Assembly: GCA_963575745.1 (NCBI GenBank)
Contig: CAUYUJ010014272.1
Coordinates: 242,493 to 306,492 of the forward strand
Source: Prorocentrum cordatum
Lineage: Eukaryota > Sar > Dinophyceae > Prorocentrales > Prorocentraceae
Direction: 5' to 3'
Length of the DNA: 64,000 nt
Below the pieces are notes generated by a model. That model had not been told where the DNA came from, did not search any database, and saw only the letters and a program-made list of their open reading frames with translations. Both the position numbers and the translations under genes were made by a program. This document shows positions 33,171 through 43,010 of this stretch, one piece after another. Position 1 is the first letter of the stretch; every line of letters begins with the position of its first letter.

Positions 33171-34007
33171 CTGGATGGGCTGGTAGGGGCACGCGAAGCA
33201 TCACCATTAAATGCAAACCAATAGGTCCATGCACCGCTTCGCTACCTTAGCAGCACAACCAGGCACAATGCACCTCCAGGGCGGGAACTGATGGGGGAAG
33301 TAGACATAGGAGAAATGCATGGGATGGGACAGGAGGCAGCGGAGAAAGGCCGATGACAAAGGTGAGAGGTGGTGAGCCAGGGTGAGGCCGAGCGGGAATG
33401 ACACGTTCTCTGGCGCAGGGCATCTCAAGACGCCGATGTCTGCACTCAACGTGTTTTCCCAGACGGTTGTGCACCGCCTGTGCTGCATCAAATATCGGCG
33501 CCTGCTAGGCGCAGGCGGCGGGAAGACGAGCAACAGACAGCAAGCTGCAGCTCTGAGAGTACACGCGCGGGCGGCCACGACACGATTGCCGCATGCATGG
33601 TTGGGCAAGCCATGCCCTTGCACCACGCAGCTCGCGAGCAAAATGCACGCGATGGTTAAATTGCCAGTCCTCTGGGCCAAAGTGGCCCTGGGCCAACGCT
33701 TGCATCACACACCTTCTACCCTTTCTGTACGTGATGTTCCTCCTCACTCCACCTACCTGGGGGGGGGGGCACACTGTGGCAGCGCCCAAAGTGGCCCCAG
33801 CAAGGAGTGGCCAAAGACTATCTCGCGAGCATCGGTTCTGGATGGGGTGTTCGGGGTCAGCGGTGCGGTTCTGAGCTATGCGCCGTACTCATCACAACAA
33901 GTGCGTGCGGCCTCGCGCGCGAGCAACCCCAGAACCTCTGCCCACCATGAGACGGACTGGCTGCAAGCATTAACGTCCTACCTACATATCTGGCGATTGC
34001 TCACTCA
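33171..34007. other. no convincing gene
   Basis: A plus-strand 217-codon ORF (33,382-34,035) and a minus-strand 157-codon ORF (33,207-33,680) overlap. Neither has recognisable motifs or membrane or repeat structure, so no strand can be chosen. An exon of the neighbouring minus-strand gene could be hidden here. Confidence 0.35.
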
Positions 34008-34676
34008 TCACTTAGGCTGCTTCGCACCTGCCTGATCGTCCTCTGGGCCGTCACCCTCCTCATCTTCATCTTCTTCGTCCTCATCATCTGCGCCGTCACA
34101 CTCGCTCTGGAGGGCCTCGACGCCAAAGCCGCCGATGTCCTTCTCGTCCCCTATGGTGATCTGCTCGGGCGCGGCGCGGGCAGCCTCGCGACCGCCGCCA
34201 TCGCGCCCGCCAGCAGCAGGACGATCGGAGCGGCCCGCAGCCTGCGACAACGCAGCGGGAGACAAGGCGCTCACGACGATCATAGGCACAAGACATGCAC
34301 TGGACGCAATCGCTGTAACCACTCGGCAACTCACAAACCACCGTCGCACAATACAAATCAGGCGAACATTGCACACTAGCAACACAGCAACGGCGGACAC
34401 GTTGATGACAAGTCTCACCAACTCTTCAGGGCGGCATATGAGAGGACGGCCACACCGAGCAAATGAGGGAAGCGAAGGACGAGACTGGACGCATGCATGA
34501 GGGAGCTGGGAGACGGACGATGAATCGCATGCGGAGGATGGGACGGACCATGAGTAGAAGGATGATGCTGACACGGGTGAGGGGAGGACATCGGCCGAGA
34601 GAGGGGAGGGTTGCAATTCCCACCCCCGTTGCAACCCCCCTCCCCCTCCCCGCCTCCCCCTTCGCACATCCCCCAA
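34008..34676 (-). CDS. unknown protein, two hydrophobic segments and acidic tail
   Basis: 222 codons. The Gly-rich N-terminus (residues 1-20) is likely untranslated low-complexity DNA, so the start is uncertain. Two hydrophobic stretches at about 86-110 and 118-142 could be membrane helices, separated by Arg-Arg-Trp. After an Ala/Gly/Arg linker, residues 169-190 look strongly coding (Glu-Gln-Ile-Thr-Ile-Gly-Asp-Glu-Lys-Asp-Ile-Gly-Gly). The protein ends in an Asp/Glu-rich tail (about 195-216) and a Lys-rich tip. Topology would place the acidic tail on one side of a membrane. Family not recognised. Confidence 0.4.
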   Translation of the reverse strand: MGDVRRGRRGGGGGLQRGWELQPSPLSADVLPSPVSASSFYSWSVPSSACDSSSVSQLPHACVQSRPSLPSFARCGRPLICRPEELVRLVINVSAVAVLLVCNVRLICIVRRWFVSCRVVTAIASSACLVPMIVVSALSPAALSQAAGRSDRPAAGGRDGGGREAARAAPEQITIGDEKDIGGFGVEALQSECDGADDEDEEDEDEEGDGPEDDQAGAKQPK

Positions 34677-34689
34677 TCGGAGCCAGAAC

Positions 34690-35275
34690 CACGCGCACCT
34701 CTTGGGTAGCTCTCAGGGGGGCTCTTGGTGCGCTTCTGGGCGCTCGCGGGCCAGTCTCGGGCCTTTTTTTTTCTGGGGCATCTGTTGGGGTTATCTTGTG
34801 CAGCTTTGGATCCGTCTTGAAGCCTCGGGAGGGGTCACCGCAAGCAAAAAGGCAACGCAACACAACGCATTGATAACCATTTGAAATTTGGGTTTTGATG
34901 AAACCGTGGGCCTCTTGATGGCCCTCCAGTGGGGGGCTCTTTGACCATTTGTGGCCGTCTGGGGGGCGGTCTTGGGGGCTCTTAGGGCATATTGTAAGCA
35001 GCTCGGGCGTGCGTGCGTTGTAGTTGGCCATCTTGGAGGCCCAGTTGCAGTCCGATGTCGTTTTGGGGCCGTTGCGGGAAACCTTGGACGCTTCAACCTA
35101 GCAGACCAGTCTCCAGGTCCAGGGGAGCGGGGTAGGGCGAGGGTGTTACTTTCCTCGAAGGAGGGAGGGGTTGGGCGAGAACGTGGTTTAAGCCACTTCC
35201 CTGACCACCCCAACTTGTCAATGCATCGTTTCTGGATGTGCTGGTGGCAACACGCTAAATCGTAACCACTGTTAT
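34690..35275. other. no convincing gene
   Basis: Degenerate GGCCCTCTTGG/TCTTGGGGGC motifs at about 34,690-35,100. ORFs on both strands read as Pro/Arg/Gln low complexity. Confidence 0.5.
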
Positions 35276-37132
35276 CTAGGACCATGCGCCTGCCTGAACG
35301 CACGAGAGATGCAAATCAACAAAACAGGGAAGCAACTCAGCCTCAGTGTCATCCTTCTCAGCGCCATGCTTCTCAGCATCATCGTCATCATCACGGGCGT
35401 CAGGAGCAAGCGACGGCAATGGGGTATCCTGGATGTGTTTGTGCTTTGCTTTCTTCTGGCCGCCGTCGCCCGTCAGCTCAGGCTTGCGCTCCTCTCCTCC
35501 TCCTGCTCCTGGCTTTGCCGCCTTCGGCTTGCCTTTCTTGCCCTTCTTGGTGCCGTCGGCCGCCTCCTCTGGTGACGCCTGCTTCGTCGCTGCCATCTCC
35601 CGCGCCTCTGCAGCGCGCAACTGCTTCCTCAACTTGTCAGCCTCATGCTTTGCGTTCTTCTGCTCTCGGGCCCTGATGGCCTGCTCCTGTGCTCGAATCG
35701 CTTCGATCTCCTGCATCCTCGACTCCTGAACCTGTCTGTTGAGCCCCTCTGAGATGCTTCTCCTCGCTGTCCACTGCTCCTCGAGCCACTCCTTCCCCAA
35801 CGTAGTGAAGAGCGCGTAGCTCGCGGTCTTCGTCGGGTCCCACTTCGAGACGGCCAGCAAGCTGTGAAACTCCGCCTGGCCCCCGCCCCACCTCCAACGA
35901 GCGCTGCGCGCACCCCAAAAAAAAAACGCACGAGGAGACATGATAAACACCACAGGGCAACCATGCAAATGCAAGACCAGCGCCACCTGTCCAACACACG
36001 TGACCACATGGGACAACCAAGAAGCCACGAAATGCACGCCGCAGGTGAAGCCGCGCGCGCGTGAAGCGCACGCAACTTCACCTGACCACGCGCCACGGAG
36101 GCATCCGACGCCCTTTTGGGCACCCTTGGAACGACCAACCGACGCGAGCAGCCAAACGAACAACGATGCAAAGGATCGGGGCAAGGGTATTCGCGGACTC
36201 GTGTCGTTCCGACCCGATCCTGGATCGGGTCGAAAAGACGCGAGTCCGCAGAGACCCTCGACTTCCTCCTCCATCTCTTCCCTTGCTCTTCCGTTCTGTC
36301 CACTCTCCTCCTTCTCCTCCTCTTCCTCCTCCTCCTCCTTCTCTTCCTCTTCCTCCGCCACCCTCGCGTCCTCGTCCTGATCCTCAAGTCTGTCTCCTTG
36401 TGCACATGCTCCGCTCTCTCGCCCGCCCCGCCCCTCCATGTTCTCGATGTACTCATGCTCCGCAAGGTGCTGCAGCGCACGCTGGTCGGGCTTCTTCAGG
36501 CCCTGGATGGTGGCAATCCATTTTGGTATCTTCGTGTCATCGCCAAGCTCGCTGGCGTACTTCCCGAGTGGGCGGCCGTTGTGCTTCATGCTGTCGTCGG
36601 AGTTGTCGCTGTCCGCGCTGTCGTCGGCGTCGTCGCTGTCGTCGTCGTCGTCCGAGGCCGTCTGCAGCGGCTGCCGCTGCTTCAAGTTCTGCTTAAAGGC
36701 TGACCGCGGCCGCGAGTCCGAGCGACAGCGCTTCTTCTCCCTCATGTTGCTGGTGTGGCCCTTCTCGCGCTTCTGGCCGTCGCTCTTCTCCCTCTTGCTG
36801 TCGTTGCCCTTCTTGAGCCTGTCGCCAATGTCGATATTGTGCTTCTCGCCCTTGCTGCGAGCCTTGACTGACAGCTCGCTTCGACGATGGCCTTTGACAG
36901 GGGTCTGATCCTGCTTGTCGCTCTTGCCGACAAAGCCGTCCTCCTTCTCCTTCCTCATCTTCATCTTCTTCGTCTCGGCCGAGCCGATCACGTCATTGGA
37001 AGCTGAGTCCGACATGTCGCCTGAGTTCTGATCGCTGTCGCTCATGTCTGAGTTGTCGCTAGCCTTGGCCTTCTCCATGGCCGCGAGCGCACTCTTCAAC
37101 CACGGGTGCTGGCACTTCATCTTGGCGAGCTC
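35276..37132 (-). CDS. Lys/Asp/Glu-rich protein with probable intron
   Basis: An open frame runs 37,297-35,276 (673 codons), but the first ~55 codons derive from CCAAGA repeats. I place the exon start at 37,132, after a GCGCAG acceptor; the first Met is at 37,120. The first exon has Ser/Asp clusters, a long basic Lys/Arg region, an Asp/Ser run, Trp-Ile-Ala-Thr-Ile-Gln-Gly-Leu-Lys-Lys, then a Glu-rich stretch. A GT-AG intron at 35,876-36,262 (387 bp, phase 0) fits well: its translation changes character (Trp/Cys/Phe-rich), and removing it joins the acidic stretch to a helical Glu/Arg/Gln coiled-coil region and a Lys-rich C-terminus. Looks like a nuclear, disordered, chromatin- or RNA-associated protein; family unknown. 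Upstream exons not found. Confidence 0.55.
   Translation of the reverse strand, partial: ELAKMKCQHPWLKSALAAMEKAKASDNSDMSDSDQNSGDMSDSASNDVIGSAETKKMKMRKEKEDGFVGKSDKQDQTPVKGHRRSELSVKARSKGEKHNIDIGDRLKKGNDSKREKSDGQKREKGHTSNMREKKRCRSDSRPRSAFKQNLKQRQPLQTASDDDDDSDDADDSADSDNSDDSMKHNGRPLGKYASELGDDTKIPKWIATIQGLKKPDQRALQHLAEHEYIENMEGRGGRESGACAQGDRLEDQDEDARVAEEEEEKEEEEEEEEKEESGQNGRAREEMEEEVEGLCGLASFRPDPGSGRNDTSPRIPLPRSFASLFVWLLASVGRSKGAQKGVGCLRGAWSGEVACASRARGFTCGVHFVASWLSHVVTCVGQVALVLHLHGCPVVFIMSPRAFFFWGARSARWRWGGGQAEFHSLLAVSKWDPTKTASYALFTTLGKEWLEEQWTARRSISEGLNRQVQESRMQEIEAIRAQEQAIRAREQKNAKHEADKLRKQLRAAEAREMAATKQASPEEAADGTKKGKKGKPKAAKPGAGGGEERKPELTGDGGQKKAKHKHIQDTPLPSLAPDARDDDDDAEKHGAEKDDTEAELLPCFVDLHLSCVQAGAWS
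36193..36249. repeat. 57-bp hairpin inside the probable intron
   Basis: GCGGACTCGTGTCGTTCCGACCCGATCC pairs with GGATCGGGTCGAAAAGACGCGAGTCCGC, with few mismatches and almost no loop. It lies 13 nt inside the donor side of the putative intron of the Lys/Glu-rich gene. Confidence 0.85.
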
Positions 37133-37690
37133 CTGCGCGGGCTGGCGGGCGCGCCGCCTCTCGGTGGCAGTTTTGACGTTTCCACGGGTTTCTTTGTGGG
37201 CCTCTTGGGGGCCTCGTGGGCTTCTGGAAGTCTTTTGGAGTCTCCTGGGCGCCTCCTGTGGCCTCCTGGGGGCATCGGTTTGGCGGGTGTCTTGCACTGT
37301 CGCTTTGTGCTCCCCCTTTTGGCTTTCTCTTGGGGTGGGCCTCTGGGGGCCGTCTGGTGGGCCTCAGGGGCCGCCCTGGGGCCCTCTTAGGCCGCGCTGG
37401 GGCCCTCTTAGGGGTTGCTTGGTCCGCCTTAGGGCGCTGTTCGGAGCCTCGATGTCCGGCATGGAGCGTCGAGGCACGAAGAAGCGAGAATCCCAATCAC
37501 ATAGGAACCCTGAGTAAAAATCAATGGTTTGACATCTTGGCACCTTCTCGGGTGGCCTCGTAGAGCGCCCCTGTGGCTTCTTGGAGGTCTATTGGGCCCT
37601 CTTGGGGCCACTGGGCGTTTATATTGGGCGCTCTCGGGCCGCCTTGGAGACTTATCGGGCCCTCTTGGGCAGCGCGCGTGCACGACGGTG
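37133..37690. repeat. degenerate GGGCCTCTTGGGG repeats
   Basis: The inverse orientation of the CCAAGA family: GGCCTCTTGGGGGCCTCNTGGG units, reading as Pro/Arg/Glu on the minus strand. No gene. Confidence 0.75.
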
Positions 37691-38249
37691 TGCTCATGTC
37701 TAGACCACCTCGCCCAATCTACACGAAGCGCTGCTTTGCTGGTCTACTCACCTCAGCTTAACCCTGTGCTGCGCGCGCAACTCAGGCTCGAACTACTCTA
37801 CTCTGACCTACATGCTACACCTGTTATTTACGCAACTCCATGCTAGATAACGCTTCCCCTAGGCATTCCACCACATACTTTAGTGCACCCTATGCCAACC
37901 TACTTTCAACTCTGCAATGCCCACCACGGCGCCACGAGGCACGAAGTGGAGTTACCCCCATGCTTCTGATGCCCCCTGCCCTGAACTCCAAGATGCTGAA
38001 GATGGCCTCCAAGACGGCCCAAGAGCCCCCCAAGACGTCCTCCAAGAAGGCCCGAAAGGATCAAAATGGCCTCCAGGCTGCCAGGATGACCTTCAAGATG
38101 CCCACGTGTTCCCCGAAGGCTTTTCAAACCGATTCGGGGACCACGTGGTCCGATAGCTTGGCAGGTCTGGCCTCAACGTTCGGCCACATAGGCGCTTCCA
38201 CAATTGCAGGGGGCGGCGATGATTCGCCGTAGGCGTCTTCGATACAATC
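37691..38249. other. no convincing gene; CCAAGA repeats at 37,985-38,110
   Basis: Short ORFs only. The 37,985-38,110 part has AAGATGGCCTCCAAGACGGCCCAAG units. Confidence 0.55.
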
Positions 38250-38630
38250 CTACATGACGCTCCCCTCCCATTCCCCTTGCACGCTCCTCTTTTCAGCCGC
38301 TGCCTCTTCCCTCCCCTTCCCTCCCTCCACGTCCTCGTCAGCCTGCCTCTTCAATGACTCGTACATGTCTTTCACCTCGCGGACGCCCTCCTCGGCGGCC
38401 AGACATTGGCATGGCGAAACGGGGACGCCGAGGACGACGGCGACGACGACGACTACGGCGAGAATGGTGCTGATAATGTTGCTAATCGATAGTGGGATCG
38501 ATAGTGAGATCGATAGTGAGATTATCAGATTGACAGTGAGATCGGCAATGGGATCGATAGTGCGATTGGTTGCGGGACCCCGTGGCTCATAGCAATATGA
38601 CCGATGATTGAAGTGCGAGGGCCGATGCAC
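38250..38630 (-). CDS. single-TM fragment with charged tail
   Basis: 126 codons. The first ~48 codons cross GATAGTGAGATC repeats and are probably non-coding. From about residue 49 a strong hydrophobic run rich in Val (about 49-70) is followed by Cys-x-Cys and a charged helical tail (Glu-Glu-Gly-Val-Arg-Glu-Val-Lys-Asp-Met-Tyr-Glu-Ser-Leu-Lys-Arg) to residue 126. Resembles the C-terminal exon of a membrane protein with a short coiled-coil tail. No family assigned. Confidence 0.35.
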   Translation of the reverse strand: MHRPSHFNHRSYCYEPRGPATNRTIDPIADLTVNLIISLSISLSIPLSISNIISTILAVVVVVAVVLGVPVSPCQCLAAEEGVREVKDMYESLKRQADEDVEGGKGREEAAAEKRSVQGEWEGSVM

Positions 38631-39035
38631 TGTGAATGAGCATCGGAGGCTGAGGGTCGAGACTCGGGGGTCGAGGATCCGAGGCCAAAGTGCGGGAATC
38701 GAGCCGAGGACAGAGGACTGAAGTTCTCAATCGACCGCCGAGGGCCCGTATTTGACGTTTGCGGGCCACGGCACCAGCTCCTCACCATCCTCATCCACAT
38801 CATCACCCTCATTCACTTCCTGCTCCCCTCTGCCCCCCCCCGCATGCCCACATTTCTGACAAGACCTAGCCACGATTGCTCAAACGGGTGAGGGGTGTGG
38901 ACGGTGAGCGACACGCAGAGGGCAATGCGAGCGATCACACTATCGATATCATCGACCATGCAAGTGGTAGAATCACCGATTTCATTATCGATCTCATTCC
39001 TAATATCACTATCGATCTTACTATCGGTTTGAGTG
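38484..39035. repeat. core flanked by inverted GATAGTGAGATC satellites (element 2)
   Basis: Left flank 38,484-38,565 is ATCGATAGTGAGATCG units. Right flank 38,935-39,035 is the inverse (ATTATCGATCTCATTCC, ACTATCGATCTTACTATCGG). The core between them, about 370 bp, includes GAGGGTCGAGACTCGGGGGTCGAGG repeats. Same architecture as 9,868-10,390 and 14,001-15,665 with a different satellite. Confidence 0.65.
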
Positions 39036-39169
39036 TGTTGATCGCCGGGTGCACGTTCATTCGCGCGGCGCAGTGCGCACAGCACTTCCCAGGGTAGCGA
39101 ACGCTTACGCAACGCACTCGACAATGCAACGCAACGCAACGCACTACAATGAACGCAGCACCACATCAT

Positions 39170-39409
39170 TTACTGAGACCTGAGGAGAGGGAGGGCATTT
39201 GCGCTAATGCACGCGGCAGTGCAAGCAAAAAAGGGTCGGTCCTTCTTGCGCTTGTTCCACTGCTCTTGCCACACGGTCATCTGGTGCCCCATCGTAGTGT
39301 CTTTATCTGCCCTGAATTGCTTTGAAGCTGGAACGTTCAGAGCACAACATAAAAGCTTGAGGCACCGTTGTTTGTAATTTGAGCCCTGGGTCGTCCGAAG
39401 GTTTGCCAA
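39170..39409 (-). CDS. small ORF, possible second exon
   Basis: 79 codons overlapping the 3' end of the next ORF in another frame. The latter half contains Trp-Gln-Glu-Gln-Trp-Asn-Lys-Arg-Lys-Lys-Asp-Arg-Pro-Phe, which looks coding. It may be a downstream exon of the basic protein starting at 39,774 or a separate frame. No splice site fixed. Confidence 0.25.
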   Translation of the reverse strand: MANLRTTQGSNYKQRCLKLLCCALNVPASKQFRADKDTTMGHQMTVWQEQWNKRKKDRPFFACTAACISANALPLLRSQ

Positions 39410-39774
39410 TGCTTCGCTATGCTCTTTTGCTTTGTTCTGTCTGTGTAACGATTGATCATGGTCCCTCGAACCTGCCTCATGTGAAACGAACTCTTGGATC
39501 CAAGCTCACCGAGATCTTCTGCTGTCACTCCGACACCTTTCAAATTCAGGATAATATACTCTACCTGTTTGATCGTTAGTTTGTCGTACTTGCGGTGGCG
39601 TGCTCGAAGCTCGATCTCTGCCTCATATATGTAATCATCAGACTCGTCGTCTGAATCTGAGCCCTTTCTTTTTTTAATATCATCACTTTTACCATAATAC
39701 GCCTTCATGCCAGAAGTCAACAAGCTCTGAATCGGATCTGGGCCACTGCTCGATTTGCTACGCCTTTTGCCCAT
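39337..39774 (-). CDS. unknown small basic protein
   Basis: 145 aa from Met 39,774, chosen because Met-Gly-Lys-Arg-Arg-Ser-Lys opens a protein-like sequence while the upstream codons are repeat-derived. A basic N-terminus is followed by a Ser/Asp acidic cluster (about 39-47), then a helical region and a Thr-Ile-Lys-Gln-Val-Glu-Tyr-Ile-Ile-Leu-Asn-Leu segment (about 67-78) with Gly-Val-Gly-Val-Thr-Ala-Glu-Asp-Leu-Gly, which looks like a compact folded domain. AT content is higher than in the surrounding DNA. The end may be intronic read-through. Not recognised. Confidence 0.5.
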   Translation of the reverse strand: MGKRRSKSSSGPDPIQSLLTSGMKAYYGKSDDIKKRKGSDSDDESDDYIYEAEIELRARHRKYDKLTIKQVEYIILNLKGVGVTAEDLGELGSKSSFHMRQVRGTMINRYTDRTKQKSIAKHWQTFGRPRAQITNNGASSFYVVL

Positions 39775-39859
39775 CGTTTGTCCTGTGTTCGGTATGCGGA
39801 CAGCCCCGTGCGCGGCGAAGACGTGCAGGCTTAGCTGCTGAGCCAAACAAGCAATGCGG

Positions 39860-40060
39860 ATCATGATGCATCCCTGCACTGACGCGCATCGCAATGCACT
39901 TCAGGCAACGCAGGACATGCACTGATTGCGTGGACAATGCAAGCCTATGCAACACATACCACATCACATGAATGCACCGCCATGCAATGCCAGTCTCACA
40001 ATGCAGTGCACAATGCAAGTACATGCAACAGGCGCAGATCGTGTATGAATGTTCGCCGAC
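39860..40060. repeat. degenerate GCAATGCAACGC repeats
   Basis: Recurring ACAATGCA/CATGCAA/GCAATGC motifs. Related low-order repeats at 3,000-3,130, 32,160-32,290 and 49,690-49,900. Confidence 0.7.
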
Positions 40061-40299
40061 GCTGGGCCCAACCGTACAGGCACAACCGCGCGCTGCACAT
40101 ATGCGCACCCCCTCTTGCTGTGAACGGAATGACGAGGGCAAGGCGTATCAATTCACCAAGATGTGGCAGGGCAGGGGACGCGGGGGCAAGATAGTAATTG
40201 TACACACACGGCAGAGCAACCTGGTCTGTCGAGGGCAAGGTTGAGGATGGCACGGCGAGGGGGCAAGATGCGGGAAAGCGGATGCATACTTGCACACCA

Positions 40300-40770
40300 G
40301 GCGGAGGGGTGAAGGGAGCGGCGGAGTCGAGGTCGCGGGGGGGGGGGGGCTGAACGGGGGGGGTGAGGGGGCGAGAAGCATGAGGGCGAGGGCATACGTA
40401 TAAAGAGACGGGCTGGCGACGGCGGCGGCGACGATGACGATGGTCGCGGGGAACAGTAAGGGACAGATGGGGACCGTAGGGGGCCGTAGGGGACCGCAGA
40501 CGACCAAAGCGACAATAGGGCACCGTAGGGGCCGCAGGGGGCCGCAGAGGACCGCAAGGAACCGTCGGGGTCCGTAGGGGCCCGCAGTGGACCGCAGGGG
40601 ACAGCGGGAGGCCGTAGGGGACCGACGGGGCCGCATAAGACAGAGGGGGCCGTAGGGGTCCGCGAGGGGCAGCAGGGAGCAACTGGGGACCGTATGGGGA
40701 CGTAGAGGGCATCAGAAAACAGACTGGACAGTAGGGGCCCGTAAGTAACCGTTCTCTGGGAAACCATGAG
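40300..40770. repeat. GGGGACCGTAGGGGCCGCA minisatellite
   Basis: Imperfect ~10-bp units (GTAGGGGACC, GCAGGGGACC) mostly in 40,440-40,770, preceded by a G tract at 40,339-40,349. It creates long Pro/Tyr/Leu-rich minus-strand ORFs (up to 316 codons) that I reject. Confidence 0.85.
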
Positions 40771-40949
40771 GAAACCTGGGGAATCACAGAGGGTCCCCGT
40801 GGATCCTGGGGGGTGGCCACGCGAAACCCAGGGGGTTCATGAGGGGCTTTGGGGGTTCCAGAAGGGCCCACGCCCAAAATAACCCAGCATAACCAAACCC
40901 CAACAATATATTCACTGACATGCATGGGAGTGCGCTGCAGCCACACCGA

Positions 40950-41810
40950 ATTCTCAATAAAACACGCATGCGCGACTTAGTACACCACGCGAACGCACTA
41001 CACCAAAACATTATAACAACGTATTACACGAATACACTAACACCTGATACTACGCGAACACTCTGCGCTAATGCACTACACACATACACTACAATAATAC
41101 ACTTCACTCATGCGCTCTACGAAGACACTGCACGACAACGCTACGCGAATACGCGACACGGACGTGCTACGCCAATTCATGCCACGACATCAACAATTAT
41201 GATTCGTGTTGTTGCATGGTTCCAGGGGGGCCTTCAGAGAGCCCAAGAAGTCATTTTTCGAGCCGCGAAGCCTTTCAAATGTGAGCCTCCGAGAAGCCAT
41301 AACCCATCGCAACCATAAAGGCACTCAATGTTTGTTGCCTTCCCGCCGTTTCGCCCCCGTCAGCTTGCCAATGCCTCAAGGAGGCCTGGGGGTGGCCAAA
41401 GAGAGCCCCGCGAGAGGCCCCAGATTGCCCCAAGACGGCGCCAGCGTCGTGGACTAGGCAGCGCGTCGTAAAGTGTCGCGTACTAAACATCGCGTGCTCA
41501 GTGTCGCGCATTAATTAAGTAAGTGTCGCGTAGCGGTGTGCCATTAGCTGCCGTAATAACGTAGGGCCGGCGCGTCGTGTAGTAGCGCAGGTTGATTACG
41601 CAATAGGTTCGTGTAGTGCATTGGCGCCGTGCAGTTGTATTGTGTACTATATTAGCGTGTTAGCGTTGTGTATTCGCATCGTGTTGTAATGTAGTGTATT
41701 CGTTTGGCGCGTACTGTAGTGGCAGATTTAGCGTCGTTTCTGTCGTATTACATTTAGTGCAGCTTATGTCGTGCCTTCAACTTAATATAAGCTCGTGTGC
41801 GATCTGTAAT
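40950..41810. repeat. core flanked by inverted ACACTAC/GTAGTGT satellites (element 3)
   Basis: Left flank about 40,960-41,200 (CGAATACACTA, ACTACAC); right flank about 41,455-41,760 (GTGTATTCG, GTGTCGCGTA). The core 41,210-41,455 begins TGGTTCCAGGGGGGCCTTCAGAGAGCCCAAGA and ends CCCCAAGACGGCGCCAGCGTCGTG, clearly related to the core of element 1 at 14,100-14,340. Confidence 0.75.
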
Positions 41811-41815
41811 GCAAA

Positions 41816-41975
41816 GACACTCCAAGACACTCCAAGCTCTCCCCAACCCCAAGACACCTCAAGATACCCAAAACACTCCAAGACACCCCCAAGGCACCCC
41901 AAGACAACCCCTCCCCAAGACACCCCAATACATCCACCCAAGACATGCAAGACACCCCAAGACACCCCAGGAGGA
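41816..41975 (+). repeat. CCAAGACACCC minisatellite
   Basis: Imperfect 11-bp CCAAGACACCC/CCAAGACACTC units. The same unit reappears at about 42,590-42,760 and 42,955-43,010. Confidence 0.9.
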
Positions 41976-42085
41976 GGAGGGAGTCGGGGGGAAGCGAGGG
42001 AGAGGAGGGAGAGACTTGTCTCTCTCCTGAGCCGCAATCCGCCAACTGGCGCGTCCGCTCTACTGTGGTGGCTATTGGCGCGCTC

Positions 42086-42526
42086 TCAGATCCACCAGTG
42101 CGTCGCTATGCCGTTGTAGTCAAAGCCGACGTGCACGCTGCCGCCTCCAAGGGGGATGATGATGCTAACGTCACGTGGCCGCTGCATCCAGGTCAGCTCC
42201 GCAAGCGTCCTCTGCTGCTCGTACAACCACTCGCTGTACTTAACCTGCGCCATTGTTGAAGCATGCGCTGGGAGCTGATCTACTGGCACATCAGGTAGGA
42301 TACGGCTGTCATGAGCTGGGAGCTGATCTGCTGGCACATCAGCGCCTGTAGCGGCTGCGAGACGGGTGCTGAGACGGCTGTTACGGCTGCCCCGACTGCT
42401 CAGGCTCGCGCTGGACGGCGCTGGAGACGGCGTCCTGCAGCGCTCGTCCATCACAGGCGTGGGAGGGAGCACGGTCACGGTGCCCTGGATGATCTGCTCG
42501 AATGCGGACTGCGGCTGCCTGGGCAT
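42086..42526 (-). CDS. Ser/Pro-rich fragment with duplicated segment
   Basis: 146 codons. The Ser/Arg/Pro-rich first half contains Arg-Thr-Pro-Ser-Pro-Ala-Pro-Ser. Two copies of Asp-Val-Pro-x-Asp-Gln-Leu-Pro-Ala-His follow at about residues 77-86 and 93-102, encoded by an approximately 50-bp direct duplication. A Trp/Tyr-containing helical segment then leads into a beta-like end. Looks like one or two real exons of an otherwise unseen minus-strand gene; its 3' end may be intronic. Confidence 0.4.
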   Translation of the reverse strand: MPRQPQSAFEQIIQGTVTVLPPTPVMDERCRTPSPAPSSASLSSRGSRNSRLSTRLAAATGADVPADQLPAHDSRILPDVPVDQLPAHASTMAQVKYSEWLYEQQRTLAELTWMQRPRDVSIIIPLGGGSVHVGFDYNGIATHWWI

Positions 42527-42589
42527 TGCAGGCGAGCCCTCAGAACTTCTGTTGGCCTGAGCGAAACTGGCTACGGAACAACATTAAAA

Positions 42590-43010
42590 CCCCATGACGC
42601 CCATTGCCCCAAGACACCCCCAGGAGCCCATAGCCCCAAGGCACCCAGGGCACCCGAGACAGTCCAGGACGCCCATGGCCCCAAGACACCCCGCCCCCCA
42701 GAGACGCCTACGGCCCCCATGAACCCAAGACGCCTGAGGCCACAATACACCCGAAACATTCATCATGTATGAGTTGGTGTCGTTGTCAATCCGCTGGTGC
42801 CCCCAGGGCTAGGCCGTCCCCCCCCTGTGCTTCGGGGGAAGACGGCTTGGCCCACCCCAGGAGCACCGCCCTTTGGGCTGCCGTCTCCTCCCGCGAGGCG
42901 GGCGAAGACGACCGCGCCCACCCAAAGGGCACGACGGGCGCGTGAGGAAAGTGTGGGCACCCCCAGACACCCCAAGACACCCCCTCCCCAAGACACCCTC
43001 CCCACAACAT
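42590..43010. repeat. CCCCAAGACACCC minisatellite and short hairpins
   Basis: CCCCAAGACNCCC units flank a ~140-bp GC-rich part with two related CTTCGGGGGAAGACGG.../GCGGGCGAAGACGAC... phrases and several 5-6-bp stems. No gene. Confidence 0.7.

Noticed and set aside
39996-40946. 316-codon minus-strand ORF rich in Pro/Leu/Tyr
   Set aside because: Produced by the GGGGACCGTAGG minisatellite.
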